Source: Gemmatimonadota bacterium (GTDB lineage: Bacteria; JBHIER01; G020348925). Taken from it: 64,000 nt of DNA. The DNA lies in NCBI GenBank assembly GCA_020348925.1, contig CP070758.1, forward strand, positions 3,252,402 through 3,316,401. Reading direction: 5' to 3'. Position 1 is the stretch's first letter, and each line of letters opens with the position of its first letter. The notes beneath the pieces were generated by a model that did no database searches, was not told the origin of the DNA, and saw only the letters and a list, made by a program, of their open reading frames with translations. Positions 29,376 through 38,723 of the stretch are shown one piece after another. The translations under genes were made by a program, and so were the position numbers.

Positions 29376-31700
29376 ATGATTCGAGGCGGACGAAAGGGAT
29401 ATAAGACATTACTCGTCTTTTGCCTCTCTCTCATTTTTCTGTGCGCACCACATATCGAAGGCTCGGTTGTCAAGGTTGGTGAGTACGATGACGCACCCTT
29501 TGCGCCCGGCAAGACATCGCTGTCAGCAGCCGAGACGTTCTCCCCGGTCCTCCCCAAGGCCGCCCTGTCACCGGATTCCCTTGTTGTTCACCATTTTACC
29601 TTTACCGAGATGGTCTGGTCGAGTCATGATGTTCTTTTCGGCAACGGCGAGCAACTTTTCGCCTATCAGGATCCGACGGCCATGGATTTTCCGGATAGGA
29701 TCAATCCCTTCGAGGTGAAAGAGATCTGGATCGGGCCCCTCTGTTTTCCAACCCCATGTTTGTTCGAAGCCAGGGCCCTTGTGTGTGAAGCCGACATGAG
29801 CTTTCCCGAGTGTCCGGAGATAGGACCTGTCATTTCTGAGACGGCCGTTCATTCGGACGCCATTGAGGAACCCGGCTGGTACTATTTCTACTATCCTCTG
29901 GAAGAACTGGTCTGCGTCGATGCGCCCTACTTCTCGTCCATCCAGATCCTCTCCCCACTATGTGAAGGGGTCTGTGTCACCTCCGATTACGATGGCTGCA
30001 CCCCGTGTCTGAACTGGACGTTCCGCTACGAGATGTGGTCCGATATGTGCTCATTACTGCCGGGAGATATCCGCATGTGGTCCTGGGGATTTACGGCAGA
30101 TACCAACGAATGCGAACCTACCCCAGAGGTGGAGCCTGTGGTCATTTATGTCGGGATTATCTGGCACATCCCCTGTCCGGAGCCGGAACCATCGCCGACA
30201 CCGTCCCCCTCTCCGAGCCCTTCACCGAGCCCCTCACCAAGCCCGTCTCCGTCACCCTCACCGAGCCCTTCACCGAGCCCCTCACCAAGCCCGTCTCCGT
30301 CACCCTCACCGAGCCCATCTCCGTCACCCTCGCCCAGTCCCTCACCCAGTCCTTCGCCGAGCCCTTCACCGACACCGCACTGTGTCGTCTTGTCCGTGAC
30401 ACCCAGCGGCGATACCAAGGTGATGATCTCAACGCTGCATGACAACGTCTACCGGACCACTGAACAGACTCAGGATCGTATTGTCAAGGTCACCGCCACG
30501 ACGAACAGCGGTTCCGGGCAAATCGTATACTTCAGAACGAGGGATCCGGATGATCGATCGTCCTATGAGACGGATAACACTGATAACGATAATCACGACG
30601 CCACGTTTCGAAGAGGAAATCTGGGTTCTGCCACCGGTTTCACGGAGGCGCCGGGAACGAGAAAGACCGATGGCAATGGCCGTGTCATCAGGATCGGTAT
30701 TCGGACCAATGCCCAAGGGAAAGCCGCCGTGAACTTGACCGTCACCAACCGATACGCCGGCGACAACTATATTGTCGACGCCAGTTGCGGAGATTCCACC
30801 TTCACTGAAAAGAAATCTTCAGGGCTTCTCGTCGCTTGGAAGAGAATCTATATTGAAGAGGACCAGATGTATCAATTCGGGACAGATCTAACAGCCGATT
30901 TTAATGCCGATGCGGACAACAATCCCGATAATATTTCGGTTCGGAGCACTAATGGAATAAATGTGGGTGATACGTTGACTCTCTTTGATGCCAATAGTCC
31001 CAATGGGGAGGGAATAGTGGTGAGAGGAATAGCCGGCAACACTCTGACTGTGGTAAGTGCTGCAGATTCCAACAGAGACATCCAAAGTAACTATGACGCA
31101 GAATATCCACGGGCAAATGGACGAGGTGCTGCTGTTGCTGATCCAAGACGAGGCGTTTACGATGCGGATGTTACAGGCCGCACGGACAATGCTTTTGGCG
31201 GGAGAGCTGACGGCTCAGATGGAGGATGTTTTGTCGAGGTGAGTATTCTTGCCGATGGTGGAAATAGAGTGCCCTATCGGCGGGACTGGACGGGGGGTGT
31301 TTCGCGAGCAGACTACACCGATGTCTGGTTCAAAAACAGGGGGGATGTCAATTACATCCATGTGGTAGGCTGTGCCTACAATCAGGTAGGGGATAATGTT
31401 TATGGAGTATCTCATGCGGGGAATAACTATAATTATATTTTCCTGGAAGAAATACAGGATGATTTTGCCGCGAATGCCCCTACTGTTAACGCAGATACCG
31501 ACGCTCATGAAATCGGTCATCATTTCAACTTAGCCAATACTGATAATGCGCACCCAGCCGGCGTATGGTGTCATGAGGGCAACGGCACAGATTACTGTCT
31601 GATGAGTTATCAAAGGGATAGAACAGATGGCGTTACGGAGTTCTGCCACAGTGCTCCGAATCACCTTGATGAAGTCCGAGATGAAAATGATAGCCTATAA
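29376..31700 (+). CDS. Secreted metzincin-like metalloprotease with Ser-Pro linker
   Basis: 774 residues. ATG 29376 is chosen because AAAGGGG lies just upstream and a signal peptide follows (basic MIRGGRKGYK, then LLVFCLSLIFLCA). Residues about 30-270 are Cys-rich. About 272-334 is an almost pure Ser-Pro repeat. A beta-rich middle section follows. The C-terminus has the zinc motif HEIGHHFNLAN (His711, Glu712, His715) and a CLMSY Met-turn (Met743), as in metzincins. The third ligand position, usually His or Asp, is Asn; a nearby Asp or His could substitute. It is presumably an extracellular protease. There is no T9SS tail. Confidence 0.75.
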   Translation: MIRGGRKGYKTLLVFCLSLIFLCAPHIEGSVVKVGEYDDAPFAPGKTSLSAAETFSPVLPKAALSPDSLVVHHFTFTEMVWSSHDVLFGNGEQLFAYQDPTAMDFPDRINPFEVKEIWIGPLCFPTPCLFEARALVCEADMSFPECPEIGPVISETAVHSDAIEEPGWYYFYYPLEELVCVDAPYFSSIQILSPLCEGVCVTSDYDGCTPCLNWTFRYEMWSDMCSLLPGDIRMWSWGFTADTNECEPTPEVEPVVIYVGIIWHIPCPEPEPSPTPSPSPSPSPSPSPSPSPSPSPSPSPSPSPSPSPSPSPSPSPSPSPSPSPSPSPSPSPTPHCVVLSVTPSGDTKVMISTLHDNVYRTTEQTQDRIVKVTATTNSGSGQIVYFRTRDPDDRSSYETDNTDNDNHDATFRRGNLGSATGFTEAPGTRKTDGNGRVIRIGIRTNAQGKAAVNLTVTNRYAGDNYIVDASCGDSTFTEKKSSGLLVAWKRIYIEEDQMYQFGTDLTADFNADADNNPDNISVRSTNGINVGDTLTLFDANSPNGEGIVVRGIAGNTLTVVSAADSNRDIQSNYDAEYPRANGRGAAVADPRRGVYDADVTGRTDNAFGGRADGSDGGCFVEVSILADGGNRVPYRRDWTGGVSRADYTDVWFKNRGDVNYIHVVGCAYNQVGDNVYGVSHAGNNYNYIFLEEIQDDFAANAPTVNADTDAHEIGHHFNLANTDNAHPAGVWCHEGNGTDYCLMSYQRDRTDGVTEFCHSAPNHLDEVRDENDSL
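30215..30310 (+). repeat. Two perfect 48-bp tandem repeats in the Ser-Pro linker
   Basis: Copy 1 is 30215-30262 and copy 2 is 30263-30310, with no mismatch. They lie within a longer 6-bp-periodic tract (about 30190-30377) that encodes the Ser-Pro linker. Because the unit is a multiple of three, copy-number change would keep the frame. The low complexity also opens long false frames on both strands. Confidence 0.85.
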
Positions 31701-31739
31701 TTGAAATTTATAATACCTTCTGTTTTGAAAGGCAAGGTT

Positions 31740-32402
31740 ATGATTCGAGACATAAAATTGAACTTACCGATAGCCGGCTTCTTTGTTCTCACCATAATGC
31801 TCGCGATAGCAGTTGATTCTGTTCTGTGGAGGGGGAGAGTGGAAGCGGGAATGCAGGAAGACAATCAACAGAAAACACCGACAGCTCAGAATTCAGAACA
31901 ATTGTCGGAAGAAACTGTGGTCGAGATTAAGAGGAGATTGGAGCAAAAGGATCTTGAGATTCCAGAAAAACGGAGAGAATTTCGAGACTTTTTTAAGAAT
32001 TTGGAAGGGAGAGCCTTTCCTGTATTGGAGGACTCATTAAACAGTACGAATATCGCAATACGGAGAAATGTAACTCTTGCTTTAGGATATATGACTCGAC
32101 CCCGGGAATTGCGTGATGATGAATACATGCAAACTGAGAAGATCCTGGCGAAATTGCTCATCGTGGCTCTTGAGGATACGAGTGCTGAGATCCGGAGGAG
32201 TGCTCTTGGACCACTTCGAGCAATTGCCTATTGTGGCTTACCGTCTCCCGAGCCGAGTGTCGTGGAGGCATTGAAGTCCATGCTCACGGATCCGGAATCC
32301 TCGATTCGGGAATTGGCAGCAAGCTACCTTATGAGTCTTGGTATGAAGGAAGCTGTCCCTGAAGAGTTGATTGAAAAAGTGAAGGGGGAACATATCGACT
32401 GA
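31740..32402 (+). CDS. Membrane-anchored HEAT-like repeat protein
   Basis: 220 residues from ATG 31740; a TTG at 31701 is an alternative. One N-terminal hydrophobic segment (IAGFFVLTIMLAIAVDSVLW) could be an anchor or uncleaved signal. A charged region (about 60-90) and paired helices follow, with HEAT-like patterns such as IAIRRNVTLALGYM, AEIRRSALGPLRAIA and SSIRELAASYLMSLG. No catalytic motif is seen. Such proteins are usually scaffolds. It lies between the secreted protease and the dockerin protein and may belong to the same transcript. Confidence 0.6.
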   Translation: MIRDIKLNLPIAGFFVLTIMLAIAVDSVLWRGRVEAGMQEDNQQKTPTAQNSEQLSEETVVEIKRRLEQKDLEIPEKRREFRDFFKNLEGRAFPVLEDSLNSTNIAIRRNVTLALGYMTRPRELRDDEYMQTEKILAKLLIVALEDTSAEIRRSALGPLRAIAYCGLPSPEPSVVEALKSMLTDPESSIRELAASYLMSLGMKEAVPEELIEKVKGEHID

Positions 32403-32511
32403 AGTTGGAAACTATAGATTTCGCTGATATGATTCAAAAATTCTAGGAAGTAGCAATGTAATGTAAGGCGAGGAGGAATAATTATTTTTCTGATATAAGG
32501 GTGTGTTGAGA

Positions 32512-34236
32512 ATGTCAAAGAAAACATCGTTTCTTATCACTGTCATTCTGTGTTGCCTGTGTTTGCTGATATCGGGCGTGCGGGATTGTGTCCCTCAGAA
32601 TGCTGTTGAAGTTGGATCTTCGGATAATATTCTTATTATTGAAATCTGGAACATATGTGTGTGGTGTGGTATTCCGTTCGTTACCATTTCAGTGATTCAT
32701 ATTCCCTGGTTTTTACCTCGAATCTGGCCGCTGGAAATAACAACAGTTCCAGAGAATATTGTCAAAGGAGACAAAGGAAGAGCGGTCTTTACGTTCGATG
32801 TCGCTTCGGATTTAGGACTCAGAGGGAAGAGTGATGGCGAGCTCACCGGGTCTCTCGTTTTCCACATATCATCAGGTAGTGGCTATGACACAACACAAAC
32901 TGTGGAGTTGGTTGTTTCGGCCGAGCAGATACTCTCTGCTGAGACTGGGTATGGAATTCCCGGAATGATAAGCCAGGCTGTCAACATGGATCTGGAAAAT
33001 GAGGCTGATGTGAGCTTTGTGCATTTTACATTGAATTATGTGGGTGATCTCATGGAAGTGTCCGAAATAAGTCCCACTTCTCGGACATCGGGGATGAAAT
33101 TAAGTTGGGAGGAAATCGAGCCGGGTAAAACTCGGGTGAGTATGGCAGCTCCTGAGATTATTGGTCCTGGAGAGGGCCCTATCGCCCAATGTTATTTCAA
33201 TGTCTATCAAGCGACGACACCTGGTGAGTCTATTTTTGTAACCTTGTCAGATGTATTTCTCCAGGACCCCGAAGTAAGCCCTCTCAGTGTCGGCTTAAAG
33301 TCCGGCCAGTTTCTGTTCGGTAAAAAGGGAGAGGTCAACGGGGATGGGGCGATCAATGTGCTGGACCTCCTGACGGTTGTCAATATAATTTTGGAAATCC
33401 ACGTGCCGACAGGATACCAATTATGGGCCGCCGATTGTAACGGGGACGGAGTGATCAATGTTCTGGACGTTCTGGGCATTGTCCGTGTCATTTTGGGTTT
33501 GGGTCCGTGTTCATCGCTCGCGCCACCCTTGAAGGGGACGTTTGTCCAGACCCAGGTGACCGTCTCAAATCCCTTGGTGCACACCAGGGGAGAGGTGTTG
33601 ATACCGATTGATGTCAGGGCAACCCAACCGGCAGCCGGTTTTCAGTTGCGGATGTCCTACGATGCCAGCAAGCTCGTCCCCGGAAAACCTCAGAGCACAC
33701 CGCGCAGCGCCGCCATGACTCTGGCATCGCAGGCCCAATCCGGGGCGATCACGCTGCTCCTTTACGGCCAGAGAGGAGAACGGATACCTGTCGGCGCCGG
33801 ACCGGTTGTCGTCCTGCCGTTTCGAATTCTTGACGGGGTTCGGGGGGATGCCGGACTGGAGTTTGAGGACATTCTTGTGGCCGGTCTTGACTGCGCTTCC
33901 ATGCCCGTTGAAGTGCCTTATCCCGACATCTCATTGGATCTGGGGCTGCCGCTGCCGACCGTCTATTCTCTCGCCCAGAACTACCCCAATCCTTTCAATC
34001 TGCAGACGGTGATCGAATATCAGCTTCCCCGCGAGGGTCGTGTCGTTCTGACAGTTTACAACATTGTGGGCCAAGAGGTGTGCACTCTGACCGATGAGGT
34101 CAAGGAGGCCGGCTACTATACGATCAGATGGGACGGCAGAGACACCAGTGGGGTATCGGTGGCCAGCGGGCTCTATTTCTACCGGCTCCAGGCCGGCACC
34201 TTTAGGCAGACGATGAAGATGTTGCTTCTCAAGTAG
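32512..34236 (+). CDS. Cohesin-like/dockerin protein with T9SS C-terminal sorting domain
   Basis: 574 residues with an N-terminal signal peptide (SFLITVILCCLCLLISG). Residues about 145-265 and 345-460 look like two cohesin-type beta-sandwiches. Between them, about 272-330, is a type I dockerin with two calcium loops (VNGDGAINVLDLL and CNGDGVINVLDVL). The end (about 483-574) is a type A T9SS/FlgD-like domain: NYPNPFNLQTVIEY, VYNIVGQEV, ASGLYFYRLQAG, then a basic KMLLLK. It is probably exported and anchored at the surface by the type IX route, where it could hold other proteins. The partner is unknown. Confidence 0.78.
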   Translation: MSKKTSFLITVILCCLCLLISGVRDCVPQNAVEVGSSDNILIIEIWNICVWCGIPFVTISVIHIPWFLPRIWPLEITTVPENIVKGDKGRAVFTFDVASDLGLRGKSDGELTGSLVFHISSGSGYDTTQTVELVVSAEQILSAETGYGIPGMISQAVNMDLENEADVSFVHFTLNYVGDLMEVSEISPTSRTSGMKLSWEEIEPGKTRVSMAAPEIIGPGEGPIAQCYFNVYQATTPGESIFVTLSDVFLQDPEVSPLSVGLKSGQFLFGKKGEVNGDGAINVLDLLTVVNIILEIHVPTGYQLWAADCNGDGVINVLDVLGIVRVILGLGPCSSLAPPLKGTFVQTQVTVSNPLVHTRGEVLIPIDVRATQPAAGFQLRMSYDASKLVPGKPQSTPRSAAMTLASQAQSGAITLLLYGQRGERIPVGAGPVVVLPFRILDGVRGDAGLEFEDILVAGLDCASMPVEVPYPDISLDLGLPLPTVYSLAQNYPNPFNLQTVIEYQLPREGRVVLTVYNIVGQEVCTLTDEVKEAGYYTIRWDGRDTSGVSVASGLYFYRLQAGTFRQTMKMLLLK

Positions 34237-34301
34237 CGGCAGTCATAATGCTGAAGAGGGATGGCGAGCGAAACACCTTTTTGAACTTGTGTTGCATGAG
34301 G

Positions 34302-34330
34302 CCGCGGGAGGAACTCTCGCGGTGGCTTTT
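34302..34330 (+). terminator. Intrinsic terminator after the dockerin protein
   Basis: CCGCGGGAG (34302-34310) pairs with CTCTCGCGG (34314-34322) with one G-T wobble and a GAA loop. A short T run follows at 34327-34330. It lies 66 bp after the stop codon. Confidence 0.6.
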
Positions 34331-34394
34331 CGTCTAAGAATTGTGATGTGAATACGGCGCGATGGAGCGACTCTGCTCGACTGAGAAAAAATGC

Positions 34395-34423
34395 TTGACA
34401 TGATCTTTTTTCATTTATATCTT
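34395..34423 (+). promoter_or_regulatory. Sigma70-type promoter for the PorU/PorV operon
   Basis: TTGACA (34395-34400), a 17-bp spacer and TATCTT (34418-34423). A start near 34430 would give an unusually long leader, about 235 nt, before the C25 peptidase ATG at 34666. Confidence 0.6.
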
Positions 34424-34510
34424 AGTGCACGCATTTTGCATGAGATCGTGTGGAGAATTGATAAGAGAATAGAAGAGAAAAGGATTAGCGTATAAAAGTT
34501 CGTTAAAGGG

Positions 34511-34658
34511 TTTGGTTGTATCGCTCTTTTGAGCATGTTTTTCAAGAGTCACGAGAGGCTCAAAAGGAAGAAATACTAAGGCATCCAACCACAGGCCCTG
34601 AGGCGAGCTTTCTTTTTTAGAAGGCCGGGTTGGAGAGAGTACCAGACCCGGTATTTTT
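34511..34658 (+). promoter_or_regulatory. Structured 5' leader with competing pairings (riboswitch/attenuator candidate)
   Basis: CTTTTGAGC (34526-34534) pairs perfectly with GCTCAAAAG (34558-34566). CCAACC (34585-34590) sits in two competing pairings: TGGTTG (34513-34518) with CAACCA (34586-34591), or TCCAACC (34584-34590) with GGTTGGA (34628-34634). The second would disrupt the terminator stem at 34625-34651. Three short blocks faintly recall c-di-GMP-I (GEMM) aptamers, but the expected helices are absent. No known class is assigned. Confidence 0.5.
34625..34658 (+). terminator. Leader terminator just before the C25 peptidase start codon
   Basis: CCGGGT (34625-34630) and ACCCGG (34646-34651) form a perfect stem followed by TATTTTT (34652-34658). 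The structure ends 7 nt before the ATG at 34666, so it could stop transcription or hide the start region. Confidence 0.6.
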
Positions 34659-34665
34659 ATGTTCT

Positions 34666-37600
34666 ATGAATTTTGGACGAAACATAGCCGTGGTTTTCGG
34701 AGTACTCATGTGGGGTGCTCCCTTGAACAGCGCCCTGGAGACGGCCCGATCCGGAGAGACGGGGCTTCTCCTGCGGAGAACCGATGAGACAGGAGTAACC
34801 TTCGACTATTACGTGCCGGAGATTGAGGACATGACCTTTCCCTTCGATGGTCAGATATACCATCGCGTCAGGCTCGCCGGTTTCGGGTGTACGGATCAGG
34901 TGGGCGCTCCTCAATTGCCTCAGATGAGGCTTCTGGTGGGTGTTCCCCTGGAGGGTGATGTTGAGGCAGCACTTATTGATGCCGCGTATGAGGAGAGGGG
35001 GGGCTATCGCGTTGGTCCGGTTCCGACACTCGTTCGTCCCACCGAAGCTGAGGATACCTTCTTTCGGGAGGAGTACATCCCTCATCCGGAGTTTTACTCC
35101 GAAGACGCCTTTACCCCGGAGCGTGTCATCGAGGTTGAACAACCCTCCTTTCTCAGAAATCAACGGGTCGCGGCAATCATTCTCCGCCCCCTTCAATTCA
35201 ATCCGGTTACAGGTATCCTCCGAATTCATTCCAAAATATCCGTGTCCATCCGCTTTCGAGGAAGCGGGACTGTATCGCCCTATCCCCAAGGGTCCTCGGT
35301 GGATCACTTCGAGAACGTCTATCAAAGGACGCTCATCAATTATGAGACGTCCAAGCGATGGCGAAAGCGACCGCACGTACGACTGGAAAAGGGCTCTCTT
35401 TTTCAAGACGATGCGGAATGGATCAAGATGACGGTCAGAGAAGATGGTATCTATCGAGTGGATTTTGATGATCTGTCGGAAGTCGTTGAAGATATGGCGG
35501 CCATCGATCCCGCCACAATCAGGATCTCCTATGGGGGTGGGAGGGAGCTCCCGAGAGATGTCTTTGAGCCGCGTCCGGATTCTCTCACAGAGATTGCCAT
35601 CATTGTGAATGGGGAGGAGGATGGGACTTTTGATGCTGGGGATCACATCATTTTTTATGGGCAGGGGGTCTCAGGTTGGGATTACGACCCCGATGTGGAT
35701 GACTACGCGCACTACTTCCACAGGTTTACGGACGACAACGTCTACTGGTTGACCTTTGGGCCGAATGGGCAGCAGGGCAAGCGGATGACCGCCAAAGACG
35801 GTTCGCCGACCGCTCCCAATCCAGAGCGCTTTCATGGCTTTCGAGACAGGATCCACGAAGAACATGAGGGCATCAACCCCAAGGCTTCGGGCTTGACGTG
35901 GTATTGGCGGACCTCCTCCGGAGGAGAGACGGGGTCCTTTCGGGCGGATTTGCCCGGGGCCCTGCAGGACTCTGTGTGCACGGTATCGCTCAGGATGAAG
36001 GGGAAGACGAGGGGTCAAGTGGCTGTCCATGAGGTCAAGGTCTCCTTCAATAATCGACTCATTTCCCACGAAACGTTTCACAGTGAAAACGTACTCACGA
36101 TTCAAGAGAGTGGGCGTGGTTGGGTCGTTGACGGGGAGAACGAGCTGAGAGTCGAGCATGTGCGACAACCGGGCTCAGATCCCACGATCCAGGATCAGTT
36201 CTATTTCGACTGGTATGAAATCAGATACTGGAGGCGCTTTGAGGCTCATCACGGCTCGCTTGCGTTTTCGGCTCCGCGGGGCTCGGAGGTTGTCGAGTAT
36301 CGTCTGTCCGGTTTCCCGGAGGATTCAATCCTGGTGTTCGATGTCACCGATCCGGAGAATGTGGCCGCCCTGTATCATGTGACTCGAGACGAGACGCTTG
36401 CATTTCAGGATGTTCAAGATCCTTTCATCGAGAAACGATACCTGGCTGTGGCATTGGAGCGGATGAAGAGTCCCATAAGTATCGTCGGAGCAGAGCCCTG
36501 GGAACTGAGGGATCCATCGAACAGGGCCGACTATCTTATTGTGACCCACGAGGGTTTTGTCCCGGACGTGGAGCCGTTGAGAGCCCATCGCCGGGATTTT
36601 GACCCCGGATACGAGGCGAAAGTGATCACCACCTCCGCCATTTATGACGAGTTCTCCTGGGGGCTCTTCGATCCGACGGCGATCCGGGATTTTTTGAAAT
36701 ATGCTGCCGGAAACTGGGAGGTTCAGCCGGAATATGTCCTTTTAGTGGGGGACGGTAATTACGATTATAAGAACAACTCTCTCACAAGTCCTGGAAACTG
36801 GGTCCCGCCCTACGAGAACGGCAGTGAGGCCTACGATGACTGGTACGTCTATCTGGATGCAGGTATCCTGCCTGATATGTGTATCGGTCGGCTCCCGGCC
36901 CGGTCGAGACAGCAGGTGCAACATATGGTGGCGAAGATCATCGACTACGATCTTCGGCCCACGTTCGGACAGTGGCGGAACCGAATGCTCTTCATGGCCG
37001 ATGACGAACTGGTTGGCTGCCAGGAGGAATCCTGGAACGTCCGTCATACCAATGACTCCGAGACGGTGTCCGACACTCTTCCGAAGAATTTCCAGCAGAT
37101 CAAAATCTATCTCATGGGGTACGAGCTCGGCCAAAACTGCGAAAAACCCTCGGCCAACGAGGATCTGTTGACGCATTTGAACAAGGGCGTTCTTCTCTTC
37201 AATTATATCGGTCACGGGGGATACAACGTCATGGCCGACGAGCATGTCTTTCGAAGTTCCAGAGATCTGCCGAGGCTGACGAACGAATCGATGCCATTTC
37301 TTTTAGCCGCCTTCACCTGCGATGTGGGGGTGTTTGATCATCCCATTGAGGAGAGTATGGCGGAGGATCTGGTCAGGCTGGAGAACCGGGGAGCCATTGC
37401 CTCGGTTGCCGCTTCGCGACTGACCTCGTCCGGACCGAACCTTGACCTGAGCCAACAATTTTATTCCAATCTTTTCTTGAGTGGTTTTGGGCATGGGAAA
37501 ACCCGGCCCCTCGGGATGGCCCTGTTGGAAGGAAAGGTGGAAGCGGCCAGCGCCTCAAACGGCCGTCTGTACCTCCTCTTCGGAGATCCGGCCCAGACGC

Positions 37601-38655
37601 TTGGTACCCCCCGTCATGAAGTCGTTCTGACGCACCTCGAGCCGGCGACGTTGCAGGCTTTAAATATGATCACCCTTGAAGGAGCTGTGGTTGATAGTAC
37701 TGGAACGATCCTGCAAGAGTTCGAGGGGACAGCGATTGTGGATGTTTTCGATTCGCTCAGAGATATTATCCACATCACTCCGGAGACGAACAGGGAGGTC
37801 CGCTATCAGCTCCCAGGTGCGGTCCTTTTCCGAGGGTTCGTGCCCGTGACACAGGGAACGTTTCGGACGCAGTTCGTTATTCCGAAAGATATAACATATG
37901 ACGGTACGACGGGGCGACTGTGTGTCTACGCGTTCAGAGAAGCGTCGGACGGAGTCGGCTACAGAGACTCCTTATCCACGGTTGGGGGGAGTGTTGAGGT
38001 CGTCGATTCCGTCGGACCCCTGATCGAATTGACCATCAAGGGACGTGAGGAGACGTTCGCCGAAGGCGATTACGTTCGATCCGATGAGATCTTGACGGCG
38101 ACACTCTTTGACAGCAGCGGCATCAATCTTACCGGGGAGACGGGCCATTGGATTGTGCTGCGAATAGATGGAGACGATGGCACCCGCCAGGATCTGACCT
38201 CCTCCTTCGTCTACGAGGAGGGCAGTTATCAGAAGGGTACCATCGAGTATGAATTGTCGGATCTGAATGCCGGCGATCATACGATAGAAGTCAAAGCCTG
38301 GGACAATCATAACAACGCCTCGGTACAGTTGCTTTCGCTGCGAGTGGCTTCGGCCGAGGATTTTCGTCTCCTGCATGTGATGAATTATCCCAACCCTTTT
38401 TTCAGAGAGACGAACTTCACGTACGAGTTGACAGGACCGGCCAGAGAGGTTCTCATCAAGATCTATACTGTGGCCGGACGCCTGATCGAGACCTTTTCTG
38501 CTCCCGGTGATCTCGGTTTCAATCATATCTCGTGGGAGGCGTATGATAGAGATGGCGATGCCCTGGCCAACGGTGTCTATCTGTACAAAATGATCGCATC
38601 AGGGATCGAAGGGAGACGCCACGAGGTCATTGGGAGACTTATCATTATGAAATAA
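34666..38655 (+). CDS. porU: C25 (gingipain-type) cysteine peptidase, PorU-like T9SS sortase
   Basis: 1329 residues from ATG 34666, which opens a signal peptide; the frame extends upstream to a TTG inside the terminator. An N-terminal beta-rich region precedes the caspase-like C25 domain. The catalytic His850 is in NYIGHGG and Cys885 in AFTCDVG, both intact. After further beta domains, residues about 1246-1329 form a T9SS-type tail (NYPNPFFRETNF, GVYLYKM). Size, architecture and the immediately following PorV-like gene point to PorU, which removes T9SS signals and attaches cargo at the cell surface. A secreted gingipain-like protease is the alternative. Confidence 0.8.
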   Translation: MNFGRNIAVVFGVLMWGAPLNSALETARSGETGLLLRRTDETGVTFDYYVPEIEDMTFPFDGQIYHRVRLAGFGCTDQVGAPQLPQMRLLVGVPLEGDVEAALIDAAYEERGGYRVGPVPTLVRPTEAEDTFFREEYIPHPEFYSEDAFTPERVIEVEQPSFLRNQRVAAIILRPLQFNPVTGILRIHSKISVSIRFRGSGTVSPYPQGSSVDHFENVYQRTLINYETSKRWRKRPHVRLEKGSLFQDDAEWIKMTVREDGIYRVDFDDLSEVVEDMAAIDPATIRISYGGGRELPRDVFEPRPDSLTEIAIIVNGEEDGTFDAGDHIIFYGQGVSGWDYDPDVDDYAHYFHRFTDDNVYWLTFGPNGQQGKRMTAKDGSPTAPNPERFHGFRDRIHEEHEGINPKASGLTWYWRTSSGGETGSFRADLPGALQDSVCTVSLRMKGKTRGQVAVHEVKVSFNNRLISHETFHSENVLTIQESGRGWVVDGENELRVEHVRQPGSDPTIQDQFYFDWYEIRYWRRFEAHHGSLAFSAPRGSEVVEYRLSGFPEDSILVFDVTDPENVAALYHVTRDETLAFQDVQDPFIEKRYLAVALERMKSPISIVGAEPWELRDPSNRADYLIVTHEGFVPDVEPLRAHRRDFDPGYEAKVITTSAIYDEFSWGLFDPTAIRDFLKYAAGNWEVQPEYVLLVGDGNYDYKNNSLTSPGNWVPPYENGSEAYDDWYVYLDAGILPDMCIGRLPARSRQQVQHMVAKIIDYDLRPTFGQWRNRMLFMADDELVGCQEESWNVRHTNDSETVSDTLPKNFQQIKIYLMGYELGQNCEKPSANEDLLTHLNKGVLLFNYIGHGGYNVMADEHVFRSSRDLPRLTNESMPFLLAAFTCDVGVFDHPIEESMAEDLVRLENRGAIASVAASRLTSSGPNLDLSQQFYSNLFLSGFGHGKTRPLGMALLEGKVEAASASNGRLYLLFGDPAQTLGTPRHEVVLTHLEPATLQALNMITLEGAVVDSTGTILQEFEGTAIVDVFDSLRDIIHITPETNREVRYQLPGAVLFRGFVPVTQGTFRTQFVIPKDITYDGTTGRLCVYAFREASDGVGYRDSLSTVGGSVEVVDSVGPLIELTIKGREETFAEGDYVRSDEILTATLFDSSGINLTGETGHWIVLRIDGDDGTRQDLTSSFVYEEGSYQKGTIEYELSDLNAGDHTIEVKAWDNHNNASVQLLSLRVASAEDFRLLHVMNYPNPFFRETNFTYELTGPAREVLIKIYTVAGRLIETFSAPGDLGFNHISWEAYDRDGDALANGVYLYKMIASGIEGRRHEVIGRLIIMK

Positions 38656-38723
38656 GGAACAATTGTGTTCGGGATGTGTCTAATAGAAATGTTTCACAGT
38701 ACATCTTTGAAGGAGGTAACGTC

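Noticed and set aside
30005-30445. Long open frames on both strands across the Ser-Pro linker
   Set aside because: The 6-bp periodic repeat lacks stops in several frames. Only the frame that continues into the protease domain is supported.
34540-34640. c-di-GMP-I (GEMM) riboswitch in the PorU leader
   Set aside because: Three short blocks look similar, but the GNRA hairpin and the GGCAA/UUGCC helix of the class are absent. Kept only as an unassigned structured leader.
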